Part shown: positions 15,985 through 23,961 of the stretch, in pieces
Position numbering within the stretch: position 1 is the stretch's first letter
Layout: each line of letters starts with the position of its first letter
From: Arthrobacter sp. PsM3
GTDB taxonomy: Bacteria > Actinomycetota > Actinomycetes > Actinomycetales > Micrococcaceae
NCBI RefSeq assembly: GCF_030433895.1
Contig: NZ_JARUXE010000026.1
Location: 1-64,000, forward strand
DNA length: 64,000 nt
Direction of reading: 5' to 3'
Made by a program: the position numbers and the translations under genes
The notes under the pieces: generated by a model
The model's database searches: none
What the model was told of the DNA's origin: nothing
What the model saw: only the letters and a program-made list of their open reading frames with translations

Positions 15985-16425
15985 TCAGCTGATGCAGAAC
16001 TCGTTGCCTTCCGGGTCCGCCATGGTGTGCCAGGAATGCGGTCCCTCGCTGGCGGTCCAGAGGTACGTGGCGCCGCGCGCCTCCAGGGCTTTGCGCGCCT
16101 CGTCCTTGTCCGCGCCGGCCAGGTTGACATCCCAGTGGATCCGGTTTTTGACCGTTTTTTCCTCCGGGGCCGTCTGGAACAGGATGCGCCGGGCGGGCGG
16201 TTTGGCGTCGAGGTCCTCGGGCGGGCGGATGGCGGCGCCGGTGCGCCAGACGAGTTGGCCGTGGTGCAGCTTGGTTTCGGCCTCCGTGGCGAAGCCCTGC
16301 TCGATCATGGAGCGGATGAAGTTCTCGTCCTGCGGCTCCACGGCCCAGTCGAGGGTTTCGGCCCACCAGTCGGCGAGCTCATGCGGGTTCCGGCAGTCGA
16401 CGGCGATCTGGATGTTCAGTGTCAT
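15985..16425 (-). CDS. VOC (glyoxalase/bleomycin-resistance fold) family protein
   Basis: The 146-residue protein begins MTLNIQIAVDCRNPHELADWW, read here as MTLNIQIAVDCRNP then ELADWW, and ends with MADPEGNEFCIS. This is the pair of motifs seen in stand-alone glyoxalase-like VOC proteins (the DUF in which the second module is FxxxxDPEGNEFC). It is probably a metal-dependent or metal-lacking small-molecule-binding protein. The substrate is unknown. It lies 22 nt upstream of menB and may be in the same transcript. Confidence 0.8.
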   Translation of the reverse strand: MTLNIQIAVDCRNPHELADWWAETLDWAVEPQDENFIRSMIEQGFATEAETKLHHGQLVWRTGAAIRPPEDLDAKPPARRILFQTAPEEKTVKNRIHWDVNLAGADKDEARKALEARGATYLWTASEGPHSWHTMADPEGNEFCIS

Positions 16426-16492
16426 GGAAAGAACCTACGACGTCGGCCCGGCCTGCGGTAGGTCCCCGAGGAGGTTTCCGCCCGCCTCCCAG

Positions 16493-16555
16493 CAACGCGG
16501 GGTCACATCGCGCCCATGCGGGGCCCCGGCATGGGCCGGATGTGACCCCGCGTTG
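16493..16555. repeat. Long interrupted hairpin, GCGCCCAT core
   Basis: Outer arms of 17 bp (16493-16509 and 16539-16555, CAACGCGGGGTCACATC and its complement) pair perfectly. Inner CGCCCATG and CATGGGCC pair again around a GC-rich loop. It sits between the VOC gene and the CPBP gene. A second hairpin with the same GCGCCCAT core but different outer arms is at 37221-37279. Confidence 0.75.
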
Positions 16556-16583
16556 TTGTGTGGGCGCGTTGCTGGTTGGGGGA

Positions 16584-17345
16584 TTAGCCCTGGACTTTTT
16601 GGAGCTGCTCCATCACATCCGGCGGGATGGCGTAGATGAAGACGACCGCCAGCAGGTTTTTGGAGGCGTGGACGAAGTACGAGAACATCACGTTCTTCCC
16701 GGTCCAGACGTAGACGAACACCAGGACCGTGCCCATTGCGAGGTAGGGCAGCAGTACCGGCAGGGTCAGGTCCTCCTGGCCGACAATGTGCAGGGCCGCG
16801 AACAGCACCACCGACAGGACGCAGCACACCCAGACGTTCACCTTCCGGCTCAGCTTGCCAATCAGCAGGTGGCGGAAAATGTACTCCTCCACAAACGGCC
16901 CCACGATCACCAGCAGGGGCACCATCAGCCAGGCCGGAACCTGCTGCATCAGCGCCTGCAGGCCGGCCTGGTTGGCGGACGTCTGCACGGGCCCGGAGAG
17001 CGAGACGAGGACCGCGGTCAGGATCATCATGGCCACCACGGCCAGGGGGACCATCATCGCGGTGAACCAGGGCCTCGTCGCGAGCACCCGAAGGTCACGG
17101 GCGGCGACGTGCCGGACAGCGGCCAGGGCCAGGATGCCGATGCCGCCATAGAAGATCAGGTTTACGGAGTAGGACGCCACGGCAGGGTTCGGCGAGAGCT
17201 GGAGCATCAGCGGGACCAGCAGTCCGCCTGCGACGGCGAAAAAGGCGGCCACCGCCACGTACAGGCCGGCCGTGATGAAATCGAGCCGCGAGAACCGGTA
17301 AAGTTCCGGCCGCGGGGCGGGTGGTGTGCGGAGAACGGTGCCCAT
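16584..17345 (-). CDS. CPBP family intramembrane glutamic endopeptidase
   Basis: This 253-residue polytopic protein has about seven or eight helices. It carries the Abi/CAAX-protease motifs: EEYIFRHLL (motif 1, the catalytic EE and Arg), FAALHI (motif 2 histidine), and YVWTGKNVMFSYFVHASKN, read as WTGKNVMFSYFVHASKN, for the motif 3 histidine and asparagine. These proteins cleave substrates within the membrane or act in bacteriocin immunity in other bacteria. The substrate here is unknown. Divergent from the ABC-F gene. Confidence 0.87.
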   Translation of the reverse strand: MGTVLRTPPAPRPELYRFSRLDFITAGLYVAVAAFFAVAGGLLVPLMLQLSPNPAVASYSVNLIFYGGIGILALAAVRHVAARDLRVLATRPWFTAMMVPLAVVAMMILTAVLVSLSGPVQTSANQAGLQALMQQVPAWLMVPLLVIVGPFVEEYIFRHLLIGKLSRKVNVWVCCVLSVVLFAALHIVGQEDLTLPVLLPYLAMGTVLVFVYVWTGKNVMFSYFVHASKNLLAVVFIYAIPPDVMEQLQKVQG

Positions 17346-17637
17346 GCCACCAGCCTAGCGCCGCGGCAGGGCTGCTGAGCGAAGGACAGCCGGTCATTCC
17401 GGCGCCACGGTGGTGCCGCCGGAGGGCCGCCGCCGCAAGGGTGCCGCCGGACGGCCCCGGTCGACGACGGCGGCGCTCGCCGCCGGGGCCCCGCCCGACT
17501 GCGGCAGGAGCCCCAGTACCCCACGAACAGCCGACGGTGTCATACTGGACGACGCACACCGCCGCCGCACGGGGCACAACGCACGACGCCGACGCACACC
17601 GCCGCCGGGCCGGCTGGCACCTACTTGCGAGGACTCC
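17346..17637 (+). other. Intergenic leader upstream of the ABC-F gene
   Basis: This 292-bp region lies between the divergent CPBP and ABC-F genes. It contains a 17-bp direct repeat (GACGCACACCGCCGCCG at 17551-17567 and 17591-17607) and other GCCGCCG-rich stretches. The ABC-F reading frame stays open through it, but codon content is repeat-like, so it is read as untranslated leader. No clear promoter hexamers were found. Confidence 0.4.
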
Positions 17638-19299
17638 TTGAGCGAACATCTCCGCCTTTCGGGCGTATCCCATGGTTACGGGGACCGCCAACTGTTTGCC
17701 GGCGTCGAAATTGCCATCACAGCCGGCGAACACGTGGCGATCGTCGGCGAAAACGGCGCGGGAAAGTCCACCCTGCTCCGGATCCTGGCCGGGCTGGAGG
17801 CCCCTGACGAGGGCGCCGCCATCAGCCAGGGCCGCGTCGGCTATCTTGCCCAGACCCTTGGCCTGCCGGCTGCGTTCACCGTGAGCAATGCGATCGACGC
17901 CGCGCTCGAATCGCTTCGCGCCATGGAGGCCGAGATGGACCGCCTGGAAGACGGGCTGGCCGGTGCGGAGGCCGACGAACTGGAGCGCTACGGGAACCTG
18001 CAGACTCAGTACCAGCTCAGGGAAGGCTACGCCGCGGAATCCCGGGTGGAGGCGGCGCTGGACCGGCTTGGCCTGGGCGGTCTGGACCGGATGCGGACCC
18101 TGGGCTCGCTCTCCGGCGGGGAGCAGGAACGCGTCGCACTGGCATGCGTGCTGGCCGATCCCGCGGACATCCTCCTCCTGGACGAACCCACCAACCACCT
18201 GGACGCCAGCGGCACGGCCTGGCTGGAGGCACGGCTGGCCGCGCACCGCGGAACCGTGGTGGTGGTTTCCCACGACCGCGTCCTGCTGCGCAAAGTGGCC
18301 TCAACCGTGATTGAGGTGGATGCCGAACGCCTCACGGTCAACCGCTACGGCAACGGCTATGAAGGCTACCTGCGGGAGAAAGCGGCCGAACGCGAGCGCT
18401 GGGCGCAGCAGTACCACGGGTGGCTGGATGCGATGGCGGCCGAACGGCTCCAGGCGGACACCGTCGCGGGGAAGATGGGCTACGCCCGCCAGCGCGACAA
18501 CGACAAGATGGGGTTCGACTTCAAAGCCGGCACGTGGCAGAAAGCGGCCACCAGCAAGGTCCGCAACGCCCAGGAGCGCCTCCGCAGGCTGGAGGAAAGC
18601 CCCATCGACCGTCCGCCGGTGCCCCTGAAGCTGGCCACGGATCTGCGGGCGGACGTTGCAGCGGGCCCCGCCCTTGAGGCGCGGGGAGTGAGCGTGCCGG
18701 GCCGACTGGAACCAACGGACTTCCGGGTGGAGGCGGGCCAGAAGATCCTCATCACCGGTCCCAACGGGGCAGGCAAGTCCACGCTGCTCGCCGTCCTCGC
18801 GGGCACGCTGGAACCGGCCCGGGGCAGCGTGGTGCGGCACGGCCGGATCGGGTACCTGCAGCAGGAGCTCGAGCTCCCGCAGCGCCCGGGGCTGCGTCTC
18901 CTGCCCGCATTCGCCGCGGGCCTGGGCGGCAACATCGATGAGCACGCCGAGGCACTGCTGCGGCTCGGGCTGTTCCGGACCAGCGAATTCCACGTCCCCG
19001 TGGGCAGCCTGTCCGCAGGTCAACAGCGCCGGCTGGCACTGGCCCGGCTCCTCCTGGGCGGGTTCGGGACGATGCTCGTCGATGAGCCCACCAACCACCT
19101 GGCGCCCGTGCTGGTGGAACAGCTCGAAGCGGCCCTCTCGGACTTTGCCGGGACACTGGTGATGGTCAGCCACGACCGCGCGTTGGGGGAGTGGTTCAGC
19201 AACTGCGCCCGTGACAAGAGCACCGGCCACGGCGCAGGGGCCGGCGATGCGGCCGGGAACTGGCTCAGGTACGGGATGCGCGACGGCGCCCTGGCATAA
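17638..19299 (+). CDS. ABC-F family ATPase (ribosome-associated type)
   Basis: The 553-residue protein has two tandem ATP-binding domains and no membrane segment, the hallmark of ABC-F proteins, which act on the ribosome (translation factors or antibiotic-resistance target protection). Domain 1 has GENGAGKST, LSGGEQERVALA and LLLDEPTNHLD. Domain 2 has GPNGAGKST, LSAGQQRRLALA and MLVDEPTNHLA, so the final Asp of the second D-loop region is Ala. A basic inter-domain linker (around REKAAERERWAQQYHGW) is the expected ribosome-probing arm. The TTG at 17638 follows GAGG by 5 nt and fits the family N-terminus; the longer open frame upstream is rejected. The antibiotic class, if any, cannot be told. 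Confidence 0.85.
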   Translation: MSEHLRLSGVSHGYGDRQLFAGVEIAITAGEHVAIVGENGAGKSTLLRILAGLEAPDEGAAISQGRVGYLAQTLGLPAAFTVSNAIDAALESLRAMEAEMDRLEDGLAGAEADELERYGNLQTQYQLREGYAAESRVEAALDRLGLGGLDRMRTLGSLSGGEQERVALACVLADPADILLLDEPTNHLDASGTAWLEARLAAHRGTVVVVSHDRVLLRKVASTVIEVDAERLTVNRYGNGYEGYLREKAAERERWAQQYHGWLDAMAAERLQADTVAGKMGYARQRDNDKMGFDFKAGTWQKAATSKVRNAQERLRRLEESPIDRPPVPLKLATDLRADVAAGPALEARGVSVPGRLEPTDFRVEAGQKILITGPNGAGKSTLLAVLAGTLEPARGSVVRHGRIGYLQQELELPQRPGLRLLPAFAAGLGGNIDEHAEALLRLGLFRTSEFHVPVGSLSAGQQRRLALARLLLGGFGTMLVDEPTNHLAPVLVEQLEAALSDFAGTLVMVSHDRALGEWFSNCARDKSTGHGAGAGDAAGNWLRYGMRDGALA

Positions 19300-19571
19300 C
19301 TGACGGACCCGCCGGTATTAAACGGGCCAAATTCGAACATTATTCGACAATGCGGCCTAAAGGGCGCCGGTAATTAGTGAAAATACTCCGCTGATGTTGC
19401 CCCCGTCACGTCCGGGCCCTGAATGCTAGTACGATGGATGAGCCGCGCGAACTTCGACGCTTGTGAGGTTCGGTACATGTCTTGGTCCCTGCAAGTGGTC
19501 CAAGCCCGAATTTTGTGTACTTGGATCCACGGCGCCTTCCCGGCCATACCTCGACCTACAAGGAAACAGCT

Positions 19572-21032
19572 GTGCCATCAAACACCCCCACAGAACTTAA
19601 GAGCCCGACGGCGCCACCCGCCGTCGTCGACTCAACTCTCAGCGCCGAGGGCTACCAGAAGTCCCTGAGCGGTCGCCAGGTCACCATGATCGCAATGGGC
19701 GGCGCCATCGGCGTCGGCCTGTTCATGGGTGCCGGCGGGCGGCTGGCCTCCACGGGTCCCGCGCTGATCTTCTCCTACGCTCTGGCCGGCGTCATCGCCT
19801 ACCTGCTGATGCGCGCCCTGGGCGAGCTCATCATGTACCGCCAGACGTCGGGCTCCTTCGTCAGCTACGCCGGCGAAATGTTCGGCAAAAAGGGCGCGTA
19901 CCTGTCCGGCTGGATGTACTTCATCAACTGGGCCATGACCGGCATCGCCGAGCTCATCGCGATCGGCCTGTACTTCCAGTTCTTCTTCCCCAACGTGCCG
20001 GTGGAACTCTCGGCCATCGCGGCGCTGCTGCTGCTGGTGGGCGTCAACCTCCTGAGCGTCAAGGCGTTCGGCGAATTCGAGTTCTGGGCCTCCGTCCTCA
20101 AGGTCGGCGCCATCCTGATCTTCCTGGCCGTGGGCACCTTCATGGTGGTCACCAACGCCCAGGTGGGCTCCGGCCACGCCTCGGTCAGCAACCTCTTCGC
20201 AGCCGACGGCGGAATGTTCCCCAAGGGCGGGCTGGTCATGATCCTGGTCCTGAACGCCGTGATCTTTGCCTACAACGGCATCGAGCTCGTCGGTATCACC
20301 GCCGGTGAAATGCAGGATCCGGCCAAGGAAGTTCCCAAAGCCATCCGCGCCGTCGTCTTCCGCATCGTGGTCTTCTACGTCGGGTCCGTCACCCTCCTGG
20401 CCATGCTGCTTCCCTCCGACCAGTACGTGGCCGGCACCTCGCCGTTCGTCACCGTGTTCGGGCAGATGGGCCTCGGCTGGATGGGCGATGTCATGAACAT
20501 GATCGTTATCACCGCCGCACTGTCCTCCTGCAACTCGGGCCTGTACTCGATCGGCCGGGTTTTCCGCACCATGGCCAACAATGGACATGCCCCCCACTGG
20601 CTGACCAAGATGTCCAAGACCCACGTGCCGTACGCCGCCATCCTGGCCATCGGCGCCGTCTACCTCGTCGGCATCCTGCTCAACATCTGGCTCGGCGGCT
20701 CGCACGCCTTCGACCTCGCGCTGAACTCCGCATCGATCGGCGTGATCTTCACCTGGGGCGCCATTTTCGCCAGCCAGATCGCGCTGCGCAAGACCAAGGG
20801 CAAGGTCTCCTCGCTGCCCGCGCCGGGCGGCGTCTGGACCAGCTGGGCCGGCCTGATTTCCCTGCTCGTCATCACGGTGCTGATCGGCTTCGACACCATG
20901 ACCAGCAAGACCGGCGAAGTGTTCCAGCTTGGCCTCTGGACCCTGGCGACCATCCCGTTCTTCGCGCTCCTGCTGTGGCTTGGCTGGCAGAAGGTCAAGA
21001 ACAACGAACCGACGAACGCACTCTTCAACTAG
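19572..21032 (+). CDS. APC-superfamily amino-acid permease
   Basis: This 486-residue secondary transporter has 12 predicted helices. Helix 1 carries MGGAIGVGLFMGAGGRLAS, the unwound substrate-binding glycine motif of the amino acid transporter (AAT) family. GELIMYRQTSGSFVSYA and YNGIELVGITAGEMQDP are further hallmarks. The substrate is not certain; AnsP (asparagine), GABA and proline permeases look alike at this level. The GTG at 19572 is preferred because AAGGA lies 7 nt upstream. The 272-bp region before it is AT-richer than its surroundings and carries an ATTCGA direct repeat, so a regulated promoter is likely. A strong bidirectional terminator follows. Confidence 0.88.
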   Translation: MPSNTPTELKSPTAPPAVVDSTLSAEGYQKSLSGRQVTMIAMGGAIGVGLFMGAGGRLASTGPALIFSYALAGVIAYLLMRALGELIMYRQTSGSFVSYAGEMFGKKGAYLSGWMYFINWAMTGIAELIAIGLYFQFFFPNVPVELSAIAALLLLVGVNLLSVKAFGEFEFWASVLKVGAILIFLAVGTFMVVTNAQVGSGHASVSNLFAADGGMFPKGGLVMILVLNAVIFAYNGIELVGITAGEMQDPAKEVPKAIRAVVFRIVVFYVGSVTLLAMLLPSDQYVAGTSPFVTVFGQMGLGWMGDVMNMIVITAALSSCNSGLYSIGRVFRTMANNGHAPHWLTKMSKTHVPYAAILAIGAVYLVGILLNIWLGGSHAFDLALNSASIGVIFTWGAIFASQIALRKTKGKVSSLPAPGGVWTSWAGLISLLVITVLIGFDTMTSKTGEVFQLGLWTLATIPFFALLLWLGWQKVKNNEPTNALFN

Positions 21033-21100
21033 CGCGTTCACTGAAGTACGACGACGGCGACGGTCACCGGCGTCGCGACGTCAAGACAAACGCGACGTCA

Positions 21101-21138
21101 AGACAAAAGGGGAGCGCCGAGGCGCTCCCCTTTTGTCT
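21101..21138. terminator. Bidirectional rho-independent terminator
   Basis: AGACAAAAGGGGAGCGCC (21101-21118) and its exact reverse complement (21121-21138) form an 18-bp stem with A-run and T-run edges, serving both the permease (plus) and the dienelactone hydrolase (minus). Two tandem copies of CGCGACGTCAAGACAAA (21074-21090, 21091-21107) run into its left arm. Confidence 0.92.
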
Positions 21139-21147
21139 GCCCGTGAG

Positions 21148-21900
21148 CTACAGGCCCGGCATGAGGTGCGCGGCGAAGTGGTCCTCGATCCGCTGCCAGG
21201 CCTCCGCCGCCGCATCCGGGTCCGGCCTGATGCCCATGACGCGGAAGAGCGGCCGGAGTGGACGCGGGCCCACCTCGGAGTCGTTCATGAAGCCGTGGCC
21301 GGCGCCAACGAACTCCTTGATGTCGTTCTCGATGCCCAGGGTGTCCAGGGTGGCTGCGAGTTTCGCCGCGGCCCCGGGCAGGGTGCGGTCCGCCTTGCCG
21401 AAGTTGCCCACCACGGGACATGCTCCCCGCAGGGCTTCCTCCGGGTTCTTGGGCAGCCTGCCGTAGTTCACAGCTGCTGCATCGAAGCCGTCCCTGGCGA
21501 CAAGCAGGGCGAAGCCCCCGCCCATGCAAAAGCCAATGACGCCGATCTTGCCGGTGGTGCGCCCCGACTGCTCCAGCCACTCCCTTGCGACAGCCAGGTC
21601 GGTGAAGGCCTTGCCGGTGCCGGACGCGAGCGAGCGCATGGTGGAAACCAGGCAGCGGCGCGTTCCGCCGTCGCTGAACAGGTCCACCGCCAGCGTCAGA
21701 TACCCGGCCGCTGCCAACCGGTCCGCCTGGCGCCGCGAGACGTCGTTGAGGCCGAACGCCTCATGGATCATCAGGACGGCGGGAAACGGGCCCGTTCCTT
21801 CCGGCTCCGCGAGGTAGCCGCGCAGGTTCGGGGATCCGGGGGCGGTTCCCGGTCCGTTTCCAGCCGCACTGCCGGTCGCGCTGAGGTCGATCATGGTCAT
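21148..21900 (-). CDS. Dienelactone hydrolase family protein
   Basis: This is a 250-residue alpha/beta hydrolase. VLMIHEAFGLND provides the conserved Glu region. The nucleophile elbow is GFCMGGGFAL with Cys instead of Ser, as in carboxymethylenebutenolidase. GAGHGFM holds the catalytic histidine. Family members open dienelactones in chlorocatechol or hydroxyquinol pathways, but many are general esterases. No ortho-cleavage genes are adjacent, so the substrate is left open. The N-terminus has an extra Gly/Pro/Ala-rich stretch of about 15 residues. It ends at the shared terminator with the permease. Confidence 0.87.
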   Translation of the reverse strand: MTMIDLSATGSAAGNGPGTAPGSPNLRGYLAEPEGTGPFPAVLMIHEAFGLNDVSRRQADRLAAAGYLTLAVDLFSDGGTRRCLVSTMRSLASGTGKAFTDLAVAREWLEQSGRTTGKIGVIGFCMGGGFALLVARDGFDAAAVNYGRLPKNPEEALRGACPVVGNFGKADRTLPGAAAKLAATLDTLGIENDIKEFVGAGHGFMNDSEVGPRPLRPLFRVMGIRPDPDAAAEAWQRIEDHFAAHLMPGL

Positions 21901-22102
21901 GGTGCGTGCCTTCCGTCGGCGGATGCTGTTGCCCCGAGAATCTCACAAACGCGGGGCCACCAAGGGCGGCCCGCCGCAAGGTTCACGGCAGCGGTGCATT
22001 GGGCGCATTGGACGCCGCTGGACTGGCCGCCGGAGACGGGCTTCCCTCCGGGGGCGCTCCGGCGCTCCGGCGCCGCGGTGGCGCCTAACCTCGCATCCAT
22101 TG

Positions 22103-22154
22103 AACGAGGATGGCCGCTATTCGGGCCGGTTTAGCAGCCATTTGTGGCAAATGG
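22103..22154. repeat. Inverted pair of the dispersed GGCCGCTA repeat
   Basis: A forward copy (ending GAGGATGGCCGCTATTC) is followed by a reverse copy (TTAGCAGCCATTTGTGGC, then AAATGGA). The reverse copy contains the short dyad ATTTGTGGCAAAT. It belongs to the family described at 10.2 kb. Confidence 0.75.
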
Positions 22155-22206
22155 ACGCTCCCGGGCGCCTACAAACAGGTGTGCCCCGATGCCATCAATT
22201 CGGCAC

Positions 22207-22251
22207 AAAAAAGCGGCGTCGGACATCCCCCAAAGGAAGGTCCGACGCCGC
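22207..22251 (-). terminator. Terminator of the csbD-like gene
   Basis: Read on the minus strand, a perfect 12-bp stem (GCGGCGTCGGAC with its complement, plus-strand 22213-22224 and 22240-22251) with a 15-nt loop is followed by six T residues (plus-strand A-run 22207-22212). It lies directly after the CsbD stop codon. Confidence 0.93.
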
Positions 22252-22267
22252 CGTCATCCGTAAAGGA

Positions 22268-22444
22268 CTAATCCTTTTTGAAGGTGTCCTTGACGTTTTC
22301 GCCGACCTTCTTTGCGTCGGCTACGACCTGGTCCTTCTGGCCCTCGGCGCGCAGCTGGTCATTGTTCGTCGCGTTGCCGGTGGCTTCTTTGGCCTTGCCG
22401 CCCAGGTGCTCCGCTTCGTTCTGAATCTTGTCTCCGATACCCAT
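22268..22444 (-). CDS. CsbD-family stress protein
   Basis: This 58-residue hydrophilic protein (MGIGDKIQNEAEHLGGKAKE then ATGNATNNDQLRAEGQKDQ) has the CsbD repeat pattern K-x-KE-x-xG. In Bacillus, CsbD is controlled by the general-stress sigma factor; the molecular function is unknown. The ATG at 22444 with AAGGTGG upstream is chosen over a longer frame starting 19 codons earlier. It is followed by a strong terminator, so it is a single-gene transcript and probably abundant. Confidence 0.9.
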   Translation of the reverse strand: MGIGDKIQNEAEHLGGKAKEATGNATNNDQLRAEGQKDQVVADAKKVGENVKDTFKKD

Positions 22445-22640
22445 GGTGTGAACCACCTTTCGTTTCCGGTTGAAATTCAACGTCCGTCCACAATAACACA
22501 AAGCATGCTTACTAAATCAAGAGGGATTCCTGTTCAGGTCGGAATCCGGTGGGAAGCGAGTCGGAACCAGGTGGGAATCAACTGGGATTCCGGCGCCGGA
22601 GGGGTGAAATCCGCGGCGAAGCCGGGCTAGGCTCGATCCC

Positions 22641-23099
22641 ATGGACCACACAACCAGCCTGACCCAGCACGTCAATGCCCCGGCGGACAAGGTGTGGGCG
22701 GTCGTCTCCGACATTCCCGGGTCAGCCGCCACTTTGTCCGGCGTCGATTCGATCCAGATGCTGAGCGAGGGCCCGTACGGCGAGGGCACGCGCTGGAAGG
22801 AAACCCGCAAAATGATGGGGCGGTCGGAAACCGTGGAAATGTGGGTGGCCCAGGCCGACCCGCCGCGGAGCACCACGGTGAAGGCACGCCAGGGCAGCGC
22901 CGACTACACCACCCGCTTCACGCTGGCCGACCGCGACGGCGGCACGGACCTCACGCTGACCTTCGGCGCCGAAATGGTCAACCCCACCCGGATGAGCAAG
23001 CTGGCGCTGGCGCTCTTCGGAAAACTGGGCATGCTCATTACCCGCAAGGCCCTCGCTAAGGACCTAGCTGAAATCGCGGCCAAAGCCGAGTCGCTCTGA
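22641..23099 (+). CDS. SRPBCC (START-like) family protein
   Basis: This 152-residue protein follows the polyketide-cyclase/START pattern: VNAPADKVWAVVSDIPG at the N-terminus, EGTRWKETRKM in the central sheet and a long C-terminal amphipathic helix (KALAKDLAEIAAKAE). It should form a hydrophobic pocket for a small lipophilic ligand. Function and ligand are unknown. Its stop overlaps the start of the pentapeptide-repeat gene (TGATG), so the two are translationally coupled. Another SRPBCC protein lies at 26951-27391. Confidence 0.82.
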   Translation: MDHTTSLTQHVNAPADKVWAVVSDIPGSAATLSGVDSIQMLSEGPYGEGTRWKETRKMMGRSETVEMWVAQADPPRSTTVKARQGSADYTTRFTLADRDGGTDLTLTFGAEMVNPTRMSKLALALFGKLGMLITRKALAKDLAEIAAKAESL

Positions 23100-23794
23100 T
23101 GGCGCAGGGCGCCGGGGCAGCCAACACGCCCAAAACGCGGACAGCACCCAAGGTCGCCCCGCCGCGGCTCACCCCCGTCCGGCTGGCGGAGCTCACGGAC
23201 GACCCGTCCCCGGATTTCCAGTCCGGGGAGCGGTACGACGGCGTCCGGTACAGCAGGGCATCAGCCGACGGGCTCGAACTGGGCGGCACCGACTTCGCCG
23301 AATGCGAATTCCAGGGCGTGTCCTTCAACGAGACCCAGCTGCGCGGCGCCTCCTTCCGGGACTGCATCCTGGCGGAGGTGTACGCGCCCGTGTTCACGGC
23401 GCCCCGCAGCACCCTGCGCGACGTCGAGATCGGCAACCCCCGCTGGGGTTCCGCGGAACTCTACGAAAGCGGCTGGCAGTCGGTGCGGATCGACGGCGGC
23501 AAGCTCGACTACGTGAACCTGCGCGGCTCCAAGCTCACGGACGTGCAGATCAGCGACTGCATCATCAACGAGCTGGATCTGGGGTCCTGCGCGGCCACCC
23601 GGGTGGCGCTGAAGAACTGCACCATCGGCACCCTTGACGTCGCCGGAGCCCGGTTCAAGGACTTTGACATCCGCGGCACCGACTTCCGCGCCATCAGCGG
23701 ACTGGAAAGCCTCGCCGGCCTCGTCATCGACGACTACCAGCTCGGGCTGCTGGCCCCGCTGATGGCAAGCCACCTCGGCGTCGTCGTCGCGTAA
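23099..23794 (+). CDS. Pentapeptide-repeat protein
   Basis: This 231-residue protein contains degenerate A(D/N)LxX pentads: LELGGTDFAECEFQGVSF (first stretch), LRGASFRDC, then VNLRGSKLTDVQISDC and FKDFDIRGTDFRAI. These should build a right-handed quadrilateral beta helix. Some family members mimic DNA and protect gyrase from quinolones (Qnr/MfpA), but most have no known role. The repeats here are too degenerate to claim gyrase protection. It is coupled to the SRPBCC gene upstream. Confidence 0.85.
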   Translation: MAQGAGAANTPKTRTAPKVAPPRLTPVRLAELTDDPSPDFQSGERYDGVRYSRASADGLELGGTDFAECEFQGVSFNETQLRGASFRDCILAEVYAPVFTAPRSTLRDVEIGNPRWGSAELYESGWQSVRIDGGKLDYVNLRGSKLTDVQISDCIINELDLGSCAATRVALKNCTIGTLDVAGARFKDFDIRGTDFRAISGLESLAGLVIDDYQLGLLAPLMASHLGVVVA

Positions 23795-23838
23795 CCCGGC
23801 AGAGACTTGGTTGACCCCCTTGCCCCGCCGTGTAATCT

Positions 23839-23860
23839 TTATAGAACGAACGGTCAGTAA
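23839..23860. promoter_or_regulatory. Candidate PaaR operator upstream of the thiolase operon
   Basis: Half-sites TTATAGAACG and CGGTCAGTAA are separated by two bases. The right half is identical to that of the site before paaZ (34962-34983). Seven of ten positions are symmetric. It lies 101 nt before the thiolase ATG. It resembles the ACCG/CGGT dyad of TetR-type PaaR repressors. Confidence 0.55.
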
Positions 23861-23961
23861 ATTGGCGCGCCAGCGGGTCGAACGCAGACGCCGCCGGCGG
23901 TGAGAGTTCTTTCGGTGACAGATTCGATGACAGAGACGTTTATCGCGTGAAGGGTGTACCC

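Larger units (their letters stand above)
21901..22267. other. Intergenic region between dienelactone hydrolase and csbD-like gene
   Basis: This 367-bp region lies between two minus-strand genes. It holds one inverted pair of the dispersed repeat (22103-22154) and the terminator of the downstream csbD-like gene at its right end (22207-22251). The remaining roughly 200 bp next to the hydrolase start is GC-rich and should contain its promoter, but no clear hexamers or gene are seen. Confidence 0.6.

Noticed and set aside
19632..21041. 469-residue minus-strand frame opposite the permease
   Set aside because: His/Glu/Gly-rich antisense artefact of high-GC coding bias; no ribosome site and no fold.
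23099..23794. Pentapeptide protein as a quinolone-resistance (Qnr/MfpA) factor
   Set aside because: Repeats are too degenerate and interrupted to support gyrase mimicry.
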